A DNA stretch of 61,205 nucleotides from Cytophaga aurantiaca DSM 3654 (lineage in GTDB: Bacteria; Bacteroidota; Bacteroidia; Cytophagales; Cytophagaceae). This document shows, in pieces, positions 34,425 through 44,493 of this stretch. A model generated the notes under the pieces. That model saw only the letters and a program-made list of their open reading frames with translations, ran no database searches and had not been told where the DNA came from. A program made the position numbers and the translations under genes. Numbering within the stretch: the first letter of the stretch is position 1; every line of letters begins with the position of its first letter. Location of the stretch: NCBI RefSeq assembly GCF_000379725.1, contig NZ_KB903627.1, forward strand, positions 1 to 61,205. The letters run 5' to 3'.

Positions 34425-36668
34425 TTAGAAAAATATTTTTAATTCAACTGTTGTTTCCATCCCTTTGTAATTGTTAAGGGTGAAGTTTTTGTCTTTTTGA
34501 CCAAACCATCTGTTTCTTATATACAGACCGGCTCTTCCTGAGAAGTCATAATCAAGACCGATACCATATCCCCAACTGAATTGGTTGATCGTAGCACCTT
34601 TATCAGCAACAGTACTTAACGTTGGATTGCTGTGAAGATCTTTTATAACATCACCAGGTTTGTAGTCTATACCATCAGCGGTAGTTCCGTATGTAGTATA
34701 AGCTTTCTCAACACGATTGTTGCCTAATACTTTCTCAATACTACCAAAGCTTACAACTGTAACTTTTGGATGTATGCTATAGAAAGCCATTAACTCTTCG
34801 TAGAATGTTCTTAAGAATGCTTTATCTGTAAATACAGGGATCGGATTGAAGTTGTCGTCTGTAACAGAGTTGTATGTGTTAAAGTTATTTAAGATCAAAT
34901 CACGACCCAACATTTTCAATTTGTAACCTAAGTTCAAATTAAGAGTCTGATACATTTTCAAATAATCAACAGTTGTATCTGTTATGCCATACGATTCATA
35001 TACTCTTCTATATATACTTGTATTACGTTGGTAAGGACCAGCATATTTCTGGAAATACGTAAAACGAGATGTTGTAAATGAGTTGGTCTGGTGCCAGTAA
35101 GAAATACTGTTTCCTCTATTAGAGAATAGATCTGCAACATTTTCCCACTCTTTATTGAATCCCCATGCAGCAGAAACTTTTAATTTTCCGTATGCAGCTT
35201 CATGTTTGAAATTACTTCCCCATCTGTTATTAGCCATTTGACCAATATCTGTAATAGCTCCAGGGAAAACAGTAATATCGTTGTTCGTATTAATGTTTGT
35301 TGGAGTTGCTACGGTGTGGTTGTTTGAAGTATTTAAAGATTCACTGTTTACGTTTGCAACAGATTTTCTAACAGAGTAGAATTGTGCAGAGATCGGAAAT
35401 CCGAACCATGATTTAAATGCATCGATCTGGATATTGAAGCAGTGAGCTTTTAATGGATTGTTCCAGTTGTAATTCAAACCTGTTACTGAATCTGTAGTTT
35501 GTTTTTTACCAAACAATTGTTCGTAATCTCTGTTTGTAAATAGACCATCCTGGAAGCGTCCTACACCTACTTCAGTAAAAATTTTGAATTTAGTGAAATT
35601 CAAACGCGCATCAGCAGTGATTATTTGTTGTCTTACTTTAGAACCTAAATAGTGCGGGTCTGTTGTTGCAAATCTAGGATCCAATCTAAATCCTACGGCA
35701 TCGTATGTACCGAACTGATCGAAGAAGTTAACCCCTATTTTATGAACACCAACCGATTTATCTACTCTAAATGCGATCATGTTTTTAGGAGTTTTTGTCA
35801 AGTAAGTCTGGAAACCACCTGAGTTATCTGACTTACCTACAATAAAGGTAAATCCGAATCCTTTAGGTAAATTCTTACCAACTAACATAAACCCTTGGGT
35901 ACCTGTATTTCCCCAACGCTGATCACGGGCAATATTCTGTTCGTTATAGTAACGCGTGTAAGAACCGAAGGAGTTCCCTTCCGGTTGCCAAGGATAACGC
36001 TCAAACATATCATCGCGGTACTGATAGTTAGCTAATGTAAACGGACTTAATTTCGCCCAGTTTACACCACCACCAGCGATCAGGGTGAAGTCCCCTACTT
36101 TGGTGTTTGCATACCCTTTAAATTGCATGATACGATATACCATTGCACGACGGTTTGTAGTTTGTCCGATACCAGGCACCTGACTAGCAACACTGTCTTC
36201 ACGAATGATACCCATCATCTGGTTATCAAACATGTATTCTACCTGAAACCAGGTTTTTGCAGTCGGACTACCTTCCAAACGCAACAAGAACATAGGTTCT
36301 TGATAACCTGTATAAACCTTATTCACAATATCTAAACCGTTCACCGTAAGCAATTGATCTGCTGGGGGAGCGATTGAATTATGCTGAGGCATAACCCGAT
36401 ATTGATTATAAGATCTAATATAACCGGAATACTTTAAACCAGTCCATCTCTTATATTGCTTCGTTCCAGATTCTTCGGTTTGAGCTGCTGTACTACTCTT
36501 TAGCATAGGCGAAAATGTAAACCATTTTTTGCTTGCTGAAGGAGCTGCAACCGGCGTATAATTCGTTACCCTTGCACTGTCGCCATCACCATGACCACTT
36601 GCAGTAACTTCGCCATAACCTAAAATTAGGAGCAATGTAAGAACTCTTACTCGCATGCTTTTAGACAT
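34425..36668 (-). CDS. Large outer-membrane beta-barrel protein of the cellulose locus
   Basis: A 747-residue exported protein. The signal is MSKSMRVRVLTLLLILGYGE with cleavage near residue 24, followed by GHGDGDSARV. The rest alternates Trp/Tyr-rich strands (KTWFQVEYMFDNQMMGII, FGFTFIVGKSDNSGGFQTY) and ends with the terminal aromatic sequence ELKIFF of an outer-membrane barrel. It is the promoter-proximal gene of the run. I recall a similar C. hutchinsonii protein (CHU_1276) as required for growth on cellulose; the identity is unverified. Confidence 0.75.
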   Translation of the reverse strand: MSKSMRVRVLTLLLILGYGEVTASGHGDGDSARVTNYTPVAAPSASKKWFTFSPMLKSSTAAQTEESGTKQYKRWTGLKYSGYIRSYNQYRVMPQHNSIAPPADQLLTVNGLDIVNKVYTGYQEPMFLLRLEGSPTAKTWFQVEYMFDNQMMGIIREDSVASQVPGIGQTTNRRAMVYRIMQFKGYANTKVGDFTLIAGGGVNWAKLSPFTLANYQYRDDMFERYPWQPEGNSFGSYTRYYNEQNIARDQRWGNTGTQGFMLVGKNLPKGFGFTFIVGKSDNSGGFQTYLTKTPKNMIAFRVDKSVGVHKIGVNFFDQFGTYDAVGFRLDPRFATTDPHYLGSKVRQQIITADARLNFTKFKIFTEVGVGRFQDGLFTNRDYEQLFGKKQTTDSVTGLNYNWNNPLKAHCFNIQIDAFKSWFGFPISAQFYSVRKSVANVNSESLNTSNNHTVATPTNINTNNDITVFPGAITDIGQMANNRWGSNFKHEAAYGKLKVSAAWGFNKEWENVADLFSNRGNSISYWHQTNSFTTSRFTYFQKYAGPYQRNTSIYRRVYESYGITDTTVDYLKMYQTLNLNLGYKLKMLGRDLILNNFNTYNSVTDDNFNPIPVFTDKAFLRTFYEELMAFYSIHPKVTVVSFGSIEKVLGNNRVEKAYTTYGTTADGIDYKPGDVIKDLHSNPTLSTVADKGATINQFSWGYGIGLDYDFSGRAGLYIRNRWFGQKDKNFTLNNYKGMETTVELKIFF

Positions 36669-37265
36669 ATTGTTTAACTTCTTTTTAGTTTATACTAATC
36701 TCAAAGAACGAATTATGTAGTATTTCGAACTTTAAAATCTTACAAGGATACAAATTATATTTTGAAATCTCCAAGATTGCTTCAGAATTTTATAAACAAA
36801 AAATTAATTGCTTATTAATCATAACATTAAATAACAAATATCACAATTTAATAATCTCATTTTATCATTACATTACCACAATTATATTCGTTTCAAAATA
36901 TAAAAATTATAAATTATTTATAATTCATTATTATAATAGTTACATGTTTCCCACATGAATAATTTTGAAAAAGTACATTTAAATGAATTCTAACAATGTA
37001 ATAAAAAACGATTACTTGTATAAATTACCCTTTGTATATAACACATAATATTTTTTTAATTATACCTCATCTTAGATTAATACTGAAACAAAATTAGAGA
37101 GTTTGGTAAATCACATGCCTGCATATTTGATCTGTCAAAGAAGATTAACGTTAATTTCAAATTATAAAATAATTTCAGCTACATTATTTTATAATTTAAC
37201 AATCGATATGTATTTTTAAGAGTTAAATAGTTTTATCAATCTAATTAAATACATACTATAACATC
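36669..37265. other. AT-rich 597-base divergent intergenic region
   Basis: Between the cellulose-locus operon (minus) and citrate synthase (plus). It has many short T and A runs, no open frame of note, no strong hairpin and no complete TAnnTTTG/TTG pair that I can place confidently. It should hold the promoters of both directions. Confidence 0.5.
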
Positions 37266-38549
37266 ATGTCGAAGGAAGCGGAAATAATATTAGACGGTAA
37301 AAGTTACAAATTCCCTGTAATAGAAGGATCTGAAGGTGAAATGGCAATTGATATTGCGAAGTTGAGAGATTTGACTGGTTATGTAACACTTGATACGGGA
37401 TACAAAAATACTGGCGCAACAAAAAGTGCCATTACATTTTTAGATGGAGAAAAAGGTATCTTAAGATATAGAGGCTATCCTATTGAGCAATTAGCTTCAA
37501 AAGCTTCGTTCCTTGAAGTTTCTTATTTATTGATCTATGGCGAATTACCAACTACTTCACAGTTAGAGATATTCAAAGATCGTATCATGAAGCACACCAA
37601 CCTTCATGAGGATATCAAAAAAATATTTGATGGTTTTCCATCTTCTGCGCATCCAATGGGTGTATTGTCTTCAGCGGTAAGTTCTTTGACTGCGTATTAT
37701 CCTGGTTCAATTGACCAGAATGCGAATGACGAAGAAGTTGATCTTACGATCGTTCGTTTAATGGCAAAACTTCCAACAATTGCAGCATGGTCATATAGAA
37801 ATTCAAAAGGTCAGCCTTTAATGTATCCAAAACCTAAATTGGGGTACTGCGAGAATTTCCTATACATGATGTTCGGCCATCCAAATGAAGATTTTACTCT
37901 TGATCCGGTTGTTGTTGAAGCATTAAACACGTTGTTCATCCTGCATGCAGATCACGAACAAAACTGTTCAACTTCTACTGTAAGAATTGTAGGTTCTGCT
38001 CATGCAAGCTTATACTCATCTATTGCTGCAGGTATCAATGCATTATGGGGGCCATTACACGGTGGTGCAAACCAGGAAGTAATTGAAATGTTAGAAGAAA
38101 TTCAAGCATCTGGAATCTCTACAAAAGATTATATCGCAAAAGTTAAAACAAAAGAAGTTCGTTTAATGGGCTTTGGTCATAGAGTTTATAAAAACTTTGA
38201 TCCACGTGCAAATATCATTAAAAAAGCATGTGATGACATTCTTAATAAATTAGGTGTTAACGATCCTGCTTTGGCAATTGCAAAAGAATTAGAGCAAGCT
38301 GCTTTAAGTGATCCGTATTTTGTTGAACGTAAATTATATCCAAACGTAGATTTCTACTCTGGTATTATCTATAAAGCATTGGGCTTACGCAGCGACTTGT
38401 TTACAGTAATGTTTGCAATTGGTCGCCTACCGGGCTGGATCGCTCAATGGAAAGAACTTAGAGATGCTAAAGAACCTATCGGCAGACCAAGACAGATCTA
38501 CACGGGTTATACTGAAAGAGATTACGTTAGCATTGAAAAAAGAAAATAG
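37266..38549 (+). CDS. gltA: Citrate synthase
   Basis: A 427-residue enzyme condensing acetyl-CoA and oxaloacetate, first step of the TCA cycle. Active-site His246 lies in VGSAHASLYSS, His305 in GFGHRVYKNFDPRA and Asp362 in NVDFYSGI. The N-terminal YRGYPIEQLA and C-terminal GRPRQIYTGYTERDYVSI are typical of the type II hexameric citrate synthase. It is transcribed alone, with a terminator right after it. Confidence 0.97.
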   Translation: MSKEAEIILDGKSYKFPVIEGSEGEMAIDIAKLRDLTGYVTLDTGYKNTGATKSAITFLDGEKGILRYRGYPIEQLASKASFLEVSYLLIYGELPTTSQLEIFKDRIMKHTNLHEDIKKIFDGFPSSAHPMGVLSSAVSSLTAYYPGSIDQNANDEEVDLTIVRLMAKLPTIAAWSYRNSKGQPLMYPKPKLGYCENFLYMMFGHPNEDFTLDPVVVEALNTLFILHADHEQNCSTSTVRIVGSAHASLYSSIAAGINALWGPLHGGANQEVIEMLEEIQASGISTKDYIAKVKTKEVRLMGFGHRVYKNFDPRANIIKKACDDILNKLGVNDPALAIAKELEQAALSDPYFVERKLYPNVDFYSGIIYKALGLRSDLFTVMFAIGRLPGWIAQWKELRDAKEPIGRPRQIYTGYTERDYVSIEKRK

Positions 38550-38600
38550 TTTATTTAGTTTCCAGGTACGAGTTCCCAGTTACTAGACAAAAGAATAACA

Positions 38601-38634
38601 AAGAAGGTCTCGGATATTTCCGAGACCTTCTTCA
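38601..38634 (+). terminator. Terminator of gltA
   Basis: GAAGGTCTCGG and CCGAGACCTTC form an 11-bp stem with a short loop and a T-rich tail. Confidence 0.92.
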
Positions 38635-38703
38635 ATTTTAGAGGTAAGCTATTGTATTTTTATAGTCTAGGAACTAGAACCTAGTAACTAGCAACTCACA
38701 CAA

Positions 38704-39441
38704 CTACCTTTTGATATGCTCCAGTCGGTCATTCAGATTTTTTAATGCATCCATGAATTCTTCCCGAACTTTTTTCGCATAAGGATTTTCCAATTCAATC
38801 GTCAAGAATAGATCCATTGAATCGCCTCCTAAATTTCTTTTTATGTCTAATAAATATTGGTATGCAGGTGTTTTTTGTTCTACATCCGGAATATCCATTT
38901 CATTTATTGAACGACCGATAAAATGCGTGAGCGCCTGTACATATGCCATTTGCTTATCGTGCGTTTCAGGCGTACGTTCAAGCACATTCAATTGCAATAC
39001 ATTACTTAAAAAATGTATCACTGCACGAGTCTTTTTAGAGCGAACCGGACAAACAACCATATTTAACCCCTTCACTCCGTTCTTGCCGCTTTGAGGACCA
39101 AACAAGGGATGTGTACCAAGTATATCAACCGATGCAGGAAGATGCTGAAGCATTAATGAAATAGGCTTCACTTTTACAGATGATACATCTATAACCAATG
39201 CTCCCTGAATTAAATATTCTTTAATATCAATTAAAACAGATTCCAAAAACTGCACAGGTACAGCAAGGATCACAATGTCCTTAGATGCCGTTTCCTTTAA
39301 TGTTCCCCAGGTCACATCTTTCTCCGAAGCAATATGAGATAGGTCTGTCAGGTCATGAACCGTAACAGAAATATATGGCTGCAAATGCTTTACCATAAAC
39401 TGACCAAAGCCCCCAAAACCTATTATTCCAAGTGTGCGCAT
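38704..39441 (-). CDS. tyrA: Prephenate dehydrogenase
   Basis: A 245-residue NAD(P)-dependent dehydrogenase that decarboxylates prephenate to 4-hydroxyphenylpyruvate in tyrosine synthesis. The nucleotide-binding Rossmann start is MRTLGIIGFGGFGQFM, followed by DIVILAVPVQ and VIDVSSVKVKP. The catalytic His lies in GTHPLFGPQSGKNGVKG. It is the compact type without an ACT domain. It follows hisF by 72 bases on the same strand and is probably co-transcribed with the his genes, an unusual pairing. Arogenate use cannot be excluded. Confidence 0.88.
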   Translation of the reverse strand: MRTLGIIGFGGFGQFMVKHLQPYISVTVHDLTDLSHIASEKDVTWGTLKETASKDIVILAVPVQFLESVLIDIKEYLIQGALVIDVSSVKVKPISLMLQHLPASVDILGTHPLFGPQSGKNGVKGLNMVVCPVRSKKTRAVIHFLSNVLQLNVLERTPETHDKQMAYVQALTHFIGRSINEMDIPDVEQKTPAYQYLLDIKRNLGGDSMDLFLTIELENPYAKKVREEFMDALKNLNDRLEHIKR

Positions 39442-39513
39442 AATTTCTTTTTAATATGTATGACCGATTTTTATCGGTTTAAAAATAATCCTTTTATAAA
39501 GATAAATAAAATA

Positions 39514-40269
39514 TTAAAGACGCATGTGAATTCCCTCTCTAGACAAATATTGCTTCAATTCAGGAATTCCTATTTCTTTAAAATGGAAAATGCTTGCAGC
39601 CAATGCTGCATCTGCTTTGCCGTGCGTAAACACATCCGTAAAATGTTCCATAGTACCTGCGCCGCCGGAAGCAATGATCGGAAGGGAAACATGCGTAGAA
39701 ATATATGCAGTCAAATCGTTTGCAAAGCCGGACTTCGTTCCATCTTTATCCATAGATGTAAGCAGCAACTCTCCTGCTCCACGCTCCTGCATTTCTTTCG
39801 CCCATTCAATGGTGTCTAACGTTGTTGGCTTGGTACCACCATGTGAATGCACCAGATTCTTACCCTCTACATTACGTGTATCAATTGCTACAACAATACA
39901 TTGATTGCCGAACTCTCTTGATAACTGATCGATCAATGCGGGATTTTTAATGGCAGAAGAATTGACCGAAACTTTATCTGCTCCGGCATTCAAACATGCA
40001 GAAACATCTTCAATGGATCCTATACCACCGCCAATTGTAAATGGAATATTTATGTTTTGTGCAACACGTTTAACCAATTCAACAAGTGTCTTTCTCTTTT
40101 CTAATGTTGCTGTAATATCCAAAAACACCAGTTCATCTGCACCTTGCTGTGAATACAATGCGCCTAATTCTACCGGATCGCCGGCATCTCTTAAATTTAA
40201 GAAGTTAACCCCTTTTACAGTTTTACCATCTTTAACATCCAGGCAAGGTATAATGCGTTTTGTAAGCAC
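39514..40269 (-). CDS. hisF: Imidazole glycerol phosphate synthase, cyclase subunit
   Basis: A 251-residue (beta/alpha)8 barrel that, with HisH, makes imidazole glycerol phosphate and AICAR. Catalytic Asp residues lie in [20 protein letters not shown] (near residue 11) and in [14 protein letters not shown]. The phosphate loops are [11 protein letters not shown] and [11 protein letters not shown]. It is the last his gene of the run. Confidence 0.97.
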   Translation of the reverse strand: MLTKRIIPCLDVKDGKTVKGVNFLNLRDAGDPVELGALYSQQGADELVFLDITATLEKRKTLVELVKRVAQNINIPFTIGGGIGSIEDVSACLNAGADKVSVNSSAIKNPALIDQLSREFGNQCIVVAIDTRNVEGKNLVHSHGGTKPTTLDTIEWAKEMQERGAGELLLTSMDKDGTKSGFANDLTAYISTHVSLPIIASGGAGTMEHFTDVFTHGKADAALAASIFHFKEIGIPELKQYLSREGIHMRL

Positions 40270-40270
40270 G

Positions 40271-40306
40271 TTTTAAGTAATAAGTTTTAAGTAATACGTT
40301 TTAAGG
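40271..40306. repeat. AAGTAATA-type spacer repeat (copy 1)
   Basis: TTTTAAGTAATAAGTTTTAA followed by GTAATACGTTTTAAG. A similar motif recurs at 41769 and 61093. Part of the 138-base spacer between hisF and hisA. Confidence 0.7.
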
Positions 40307-40407
40307 AGTACTGAGTATAGAGTACAAAGTACAAAGATGAAGAACTTCAATATCTTTCAGGAAATCACCAAATGGTTGGTCGAAAAAAGACACAACCTCG
40401 GCTTTCA

Positions 40408-41130
40408 TTAAGCATTGAATTGAGCTAATTGTTTTAAGGTAATTCTACCTTCGTAAAAAGCTTTACCAACAATAACTCCGTATATATTCATCGCATTCAA
40501 TTTTTCAATATCCGAAAATTCAGCAACACCGCCGCTTGCAATCCAATTGATCTGTTTGAATTCTTCGCCCAATTGTTTATATAAGTCAAACGATGGACCT
40601 TGAAGAAGACCGTCCTTAGCGACATCCGTGCAAATTGAATATGAAATACCAAAAGGTATAAACTGATTCATCAATTGCTGAATGCTTAGATCAGAAGTTT
40701 CCTGCCAGCCATGTACCGCAATCATTCCTGATTTGGTATCTGCACCTAAGATAATTTTCTCTGTACCGAACTGAGTCAGCCAATGCTGTACTTTGCCAGG
40801 ATCCTTTACAGCAATACTTCCAGCAGTAATTTGATTTGCGCCAGAATCAAATGCGATTTTCAAATCTTCATCAGATTGTAAGCCTCCTCCAAAATCAACT
40901 GCTAATTTTGTTGCAGCTGTTATATTCCTAAGTACCTGATGATTTACAATCTGTTTTTTCTTTGCGCCATCTAAATCAACTAAATGCAAACGCTGTATAC
41001 CTGCATCTTCAAACATTTTAGCAACTTCAACCGGATTGGAATGGTATTCTTTTTTCTGATTGTAATCGCCTTGTGTTAATCGAACACACTTACCATCTAT
41101 TATATCTATTGCAGGAATTATCTGTATCAT
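40408..41130 (-). CDS. hisA: Phosphoribosylformimino-AICAR ribotide isomerase
   Basis: A 240-residue (beta/alpha)8 barrel, isomerising ProFAR to PRFAR, the HisF substrate. Catalytic Asp8 is in IIPAIDIIDGKCVRLTQGD and the second Asp in CTDVAKDGLLQGPSFDLY. The phosphate loops are VDFGGGLQSDED and IASGGVAEFSDI. Confidence 0.96.
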   Translation of the reverse strand: MIQIIPAIDIIDGKCVRLTQGDYNQKKEYHSNPVEVAKMFEDAGIQRLHLVDLDGAKKKQIVNHQVLRNITAATKLAVDFGGGLQSDEDLKIAFDSGANQITAGSIAVKDPGKVQHWLTQFGTEKIILGADTKSGMIAVHGWQETSDLSIQQLMNQFIPFGISYSICTDVAKDGLLQGPSFDLYKQLGEEFKQINWIASGGVAEFSDIEKLNAMNIYGVIVGKAFYEGRITLKQLAQFNA

Positions 41131-41183
41131 TCTATGCTAAAGGCGAAAAGCTTAAAGCTAAACGCGTGTTTTGTATGTAATTA

Positions 41184-41765
41184 TTATAATTCAATAAAGT
41201 TGCGAAGAATCTGTTCTCCCACTTCGCTGCTTTTTTCAGGGTGAAATTGTACGGCATAGAAATTATCTTTCTGCAATGCACATGCATACGGAAGAATATA
41301 ATTTGTTGTACCTATCTGAAAGGGATTTGCTTCTACATAGTAACTGTGTACAAAGTATACATAGCTTCCTTCATCTATTCCTTTAAACAAGGGGCTTTTG
41401 AGATCTGTAATTGTATTCCACCCAATTTGCGGAACCTTATCTAATGGAGGAAACTTTTTAACTTTCGCAGGAATAATTCCTAAGCAATCTGTATTGTTTT
41501 CTTCAGAGTGTTCGCACAATAACTGCTGACCGATACAGATACCGAATACGGGCTGCTTCAAATCCTTAATAACTTTATCCAAGCCTTTATTGCGAAGGTA
41601 GTTCATCGCATTGGATGCTTCGCCTTGTCCAGGGAAAAGAACTTTATCTGCAGAACGCAATTCATCTACATCATCCGTCAATATAGGTTCAATACCTAAA
41701 CGGTTTAATGCATAGATTACGGATTGAATATTACCTGCATTATATTTTACTATAGCTAATTTCAT
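41184..41765 (-). CDS. hisH: Imidazole glycerol phosphate synthase, glutaminase subunit
   Basis: A 193-residue class I glutamine amidotransferase. The nucleophile lies in VFGICIGQQLLCE (second Cys not needed) and the His and Glu of the triad in VQFHPEKSSEVGEQIL. It supplies ammonia to HisF. Confidence 0.97.
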   Translation of the reverse strand: MKLAIVKYNAGNIQSVIYALNRLGIEPILTDDVDELRSADKVLFPGQGEASNAMNYLRNKGLDKVIKDLKQPVFGICIGQQLLCEHSEENNTDCLGIIPAKVKKFPPLDKVPQIGWNTITDLKSPLFKGIDEGSYVYFVHSYYVEANPFQIGTTNYILPYACALQKDNFYAVQFHPEKSSEVGEQILRNFIEL

Positions 41766-41768
41766 TTC

Positions 41769-41804
41769 TAAGTAATACGTTTTAAGTAATAAGTATTAAG
41801 AACA
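41769..41804. repeat. AAGTAATA-type spacer repeat (copy 2)
   Basis: TAAGTAATACGTTTTAAGTA followed by ATAAGTATTAAGAAC, in the hisH-hisB spacer. Same unit as at 40271 and 61093. Confidence 0.7.
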
Positions 41805-41838
41805 CGATTCTAATTCCAATTACTTAATGAATTTTATT

Positions 41839-42957
41839 CTATAATACTCCCTTGGTACTTGGTATACGTGTATTGGCAGGATCTTTACGAATGGCAGCTT
41901 TGATTGCTTTTGCCAATCCTTTGAAGGTTGCTTCAATTTTATGATGCTCGTTATCTCCTTCAACTTTGATATTCAGATTGCATTTTGCTGTATCGGAAAA
42001 TGATTTAAAGAAATGATAAAACATTTCCGTAGGCATATCTCCTATTTTTTCTCTTTTATATTCTGCTTCCCACACCAGCCAGCTTCTTCCAGAGAAATCA
42101 ATAGCAACCTGCGCCAGCGATTCATCCATAGGCAATAAGAAGCCATAACGATCAATGCCACGCTTCGTACCTAAAGCAAGTGTGAATGCTTCTCCTAAGG
42201 CCAACGCTGTATCTTCAATGGTATGGTGTTCATCTATATGTAAATCACCTTTTACATCAATATTCAAATCGATACCGGAGTGTTTGCACAATTGATCCAG
42301 CATATGATCAAAAAAGCCAAGTCCGGTATTCATAACACCTTTTCCTTCGCCATCGAGATCCAAATAAATGTTTATATCCGTTTCATTCGTTTTGCGGTTC
42401 ACACGGGCAATACGTTCAGACTTAATAAGGAACTTATAAATTTCCATCCAGTCGTCCGTTGCAAGCGCATATTTCAATTCGCCTAAGCCCCAATCTGAAG
42501 CTTTTGTGGAAGGTGTGATGTAAATTGCTTTCGTTCCTAAGTTCTTTGCTAACTGTACATCCGTAACACGATCACCGATTACAAAACTATTTTCCAGATC
42601 GTATCTCCCATCCATATACTCTGTAAGCATGCCAATGCCGGGCTTACGTGTAGGTAGGTTATCTTTAGGAAACGAACGATCTACGTGAATACGTTTAAAA
42701 ACAATGCCTTCTCCTTCCAAAATCTTCAACATTTTATTCTGTGCAGGCCAGAATGTTTCTTCCGGAAATGAGTTTGTTCCAAGACCATCCTGATTGGTAA
42801 CCATTACCAATTCATAATCCGATTCGATTGCTATTTTAGAAAGAGCAGTTAACACTCTAGGCAAAAACTCTAATTTCTCTAACGAATCAATTTGCTCGTC
42901 AGCAGGTTCTTTGATGATGGTTCCATCCCGATCAATAAATAATGCTTTCTTTTTCAT
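41839..42957 (-). CDS. hisB: Bifunctional histidinol-phosphatase/imidazoleglycerol-phosphate dehydratase
   Basis: A 372-residue fusion. The N-terminal HAD phosphatase domain (about residues 1-165) carries [13 protein letters not shown] with Asp9 and Asp11 as nucleophile and acid. The C-terminal dehydratase (about 178-372) carries the metal-binding His motifs [29 protein letters not shown] and FYHFFKSF. The same fusion is found in E. coli and many Bacteroidetes. Confidence 0.97.
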   Translation of the reverse strand: MKKKALFIDRDGTIIKEPADEQIDSLEKLEFLPRVLTALSKIAIESDYELVMVTNQDGLGTNSFPEETFWPAQNKMLKILEGEGIVFKRIHVDRSFPKDNLPTRKPGIGMLTEYMDGRYDLENSFVIGDRVTDVQLAKNLGTKAIYITPSTKASDWGLGELKYALATDDWMEIYKFLIKSERIARVNRKTNETDINIYLDLDGEGKGVMNTGLGFFDHMLDQLCKHSGIDLNIDVKGDLHIDEHHTIEDTALALGEAFTLALGTKRGIDRYGFLLPMDESLAQVAIDFSGRSWLVWEAEYKREKIGDMPTEMFYHFFKSFSDTAKCNLNIKVEGDNEHHKIEATFKGLAKAIKAAIRKDPANTRIPSTKGVL

Positions 42958-42979
42958 GTCTCTATCTATATAAATGGAA

Positions 42980-44026
42980 TTAAAACTTCTTTAATACTTC
43001 AATAACTTTTTTATTCTCCTCTTCTGTACCAACGGTTATACGAACACAACCTTCACACAAAATTATTTTAGAACGATCTCTTGTAATTACCATGTGTTCA
43101 ACTAAAAAGTCGTACACCTTTTTACCATCTAACGTACGCATTAAAATAAAATTCGCGTCAGAAGGATATAACTCTAAACAAACAGGGAGCTTACTTAATT
43201 CTGTACGAAGCCATTCGCGTTGTGCCAGGATCTGATGCACCATCTTATCTTTAACAGAAACATTTTTTAATGCTTCCAATGCACATTCCTGAGTTAACAG
43301 GTTGATGTTGTAGGGAGGTTTTATTTTATTTAAAACGTCAATGATTTCTTTTGAAGCAAAGGCGGTACCTAAGCGTAATGCCGCCATACCCCATGCTTTG
43401 GAGAATGTTTGCAGCACAACCAGATTTGGATATTGTGCCAGCAATGGAACAAAACCCTTCGTGTCTGCAAAATCAATGTATGCTTCATCCACCACAACAA
43501 TCCCTGAAAAAGAAGTTAAAATTGCTTTCACTTTTTCTTCACTCATTAAATTTCCTGTAGGATTGTTCGGCGAACATATGAAGATGATTTTTGTATGCGC
43601 TTTTACTGCAGCCAGTATTGCATCCACATTCAAATCGAATTCTTTTGTCAACGGCACTGCTATAAGCTCAACATCGTTAATACCTGCACTTACTTCATAC
43701 ATGCCATATGTAGGCGGCAATATAAGAATGCTATCTTTACCAGGCTGACAGGTAGCACGAATTAATAAATCAATAGGCTCATCACTGCCATTGCCAAAAA
43801 AGATATTTTGGGCAGGTATATGTTTGACAGCCGACAATGCATCTTTTACATCCCGCTGCAGTGGATCCGGGTAACGGTTTACATGTTTTTCAATCGCTGA
43901 TCCATATGGGTTTTCATTGGCATCCAAAAAAATGCCTTCTGTACCCTTATATTCATCTCTAGCCGAAGAATACGGCTTTGCTTTCTTAATATTATCTCTT
44001 AAAACTGAATCTAATGAAAATGCCAT
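42980..44026 (-). CDS. hisC: Histidinol-phosphate aminotransferase
   Basis: A 348-residue fold type I PLP enzyme using the Met codon at 44026; an in-frame ATG 54 bases upstream gives an unlikely extension through the promoter region. Motifs: [36 protein letters not shown], and PLP Lys in [16 protein letters not shown]. It is the first gene of the his run, so the promoter is between 44026 and 44177. hisG, hisD and hisIE are not in the window. Confidence 0.95.
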   Translation of the reverse strand: MAFSLDSVLRDNIKKAKPYSSARDEYKGTEGIFLDANENPYGSAIEKHVNRYPDPLQRDVKDALSAVKHIPAQNIFFGNGSDEPIDLLIRATCQPGKDSILILPPTYGMYEVSAGINDVELIAVPLTKEFDLNVDAILAAVKAHTKIIFICSPNNPTGNLMSEEKVKAILTSFSGIVVVDEAYIDFADTKGFVPLLAQYPNLVVLQTFSKAWGMAALRLGTAFASKEIIDVLNKIKPPYNINLLTQECALEALKNVSVKDKMVHQILAQREWLRTELSKLPVCLELYPSDANFILMRTLDGKKVYDFLVEHMVITRDRSKIILCEGCVRITVGTEEENKKVIEVLKKF

Positions 44027-44176
44027 TCCTGAATAAATATAATAAGCTATAAAAATACGAAATTTATAGCTTGCAGACACTCAGAAGGCTAAATGAAATT
44101 AGATTTTTGTATAAAAAAAGCCATTTTATATTTATATTTGTTAGTAGTTCTATAAGCAACCCAAGTTAAAAAAGCC

Positions 44177-44413
44177 ATGAAAGTTCGTAATAACTGGCAA
44201 ATTGAGTGTCATCACTCACCTGAAACCATTGACCGTATCCTTTTACCTATCCGTAAAAGAGGTTTATCTGTAATCAGTTTAAGCTATAAGCAAGCTGAAG
44301 GTACAGATGCAACATGTAACATTGAGTTTGAAACTGAAGAAAACGATGTTGAACGTGTATACAAAAATATGCTGCGTATTCAGGATATAAAATCGGTCAA
44401 TAAAATAAGTTAA
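44177..44413 (+). CDS. Small ACT-domain protein (IlvM/IlvN-like)
   Basis: A 78-residue single ACT domain. The alternation WQIECHHSPETIDRILLPIR, RGLSVISLSYKQAEG and CNIEFETEEN resembles the regulatory subunit of acetolactate synthase (IlvM size). The partner large subunit is not adjacent. It is transcribed divergently from the his run. A strong hairpin follows. It could sense an amino acid; ligand unknown. Confidence 0.7.
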   Translation: MKVRNNWQIECHHSPETIDRILLPIRKRGLSVISLSYKQAEGTDATCNIEFETEENDVERVYKNMLRIQDIKSVNKIS

Positions 44414-44436
44414 TTCACCCTATTCATATTGAATAC

Positions 44437-44476
44437 CAAAGAGACTGTATTATGTATATAAGACAGTCTCTTTATT
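44437..44476 (+). terminator. Terminator of the ACT-domain gene
   Basis: AAAGAGACTGT and ACAGTCTCTTT form an 11-bp stem followed by ATTTAT. Confidence 0.88.
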
Positions 44477-44493
44477 TATAAACACATTCATAG

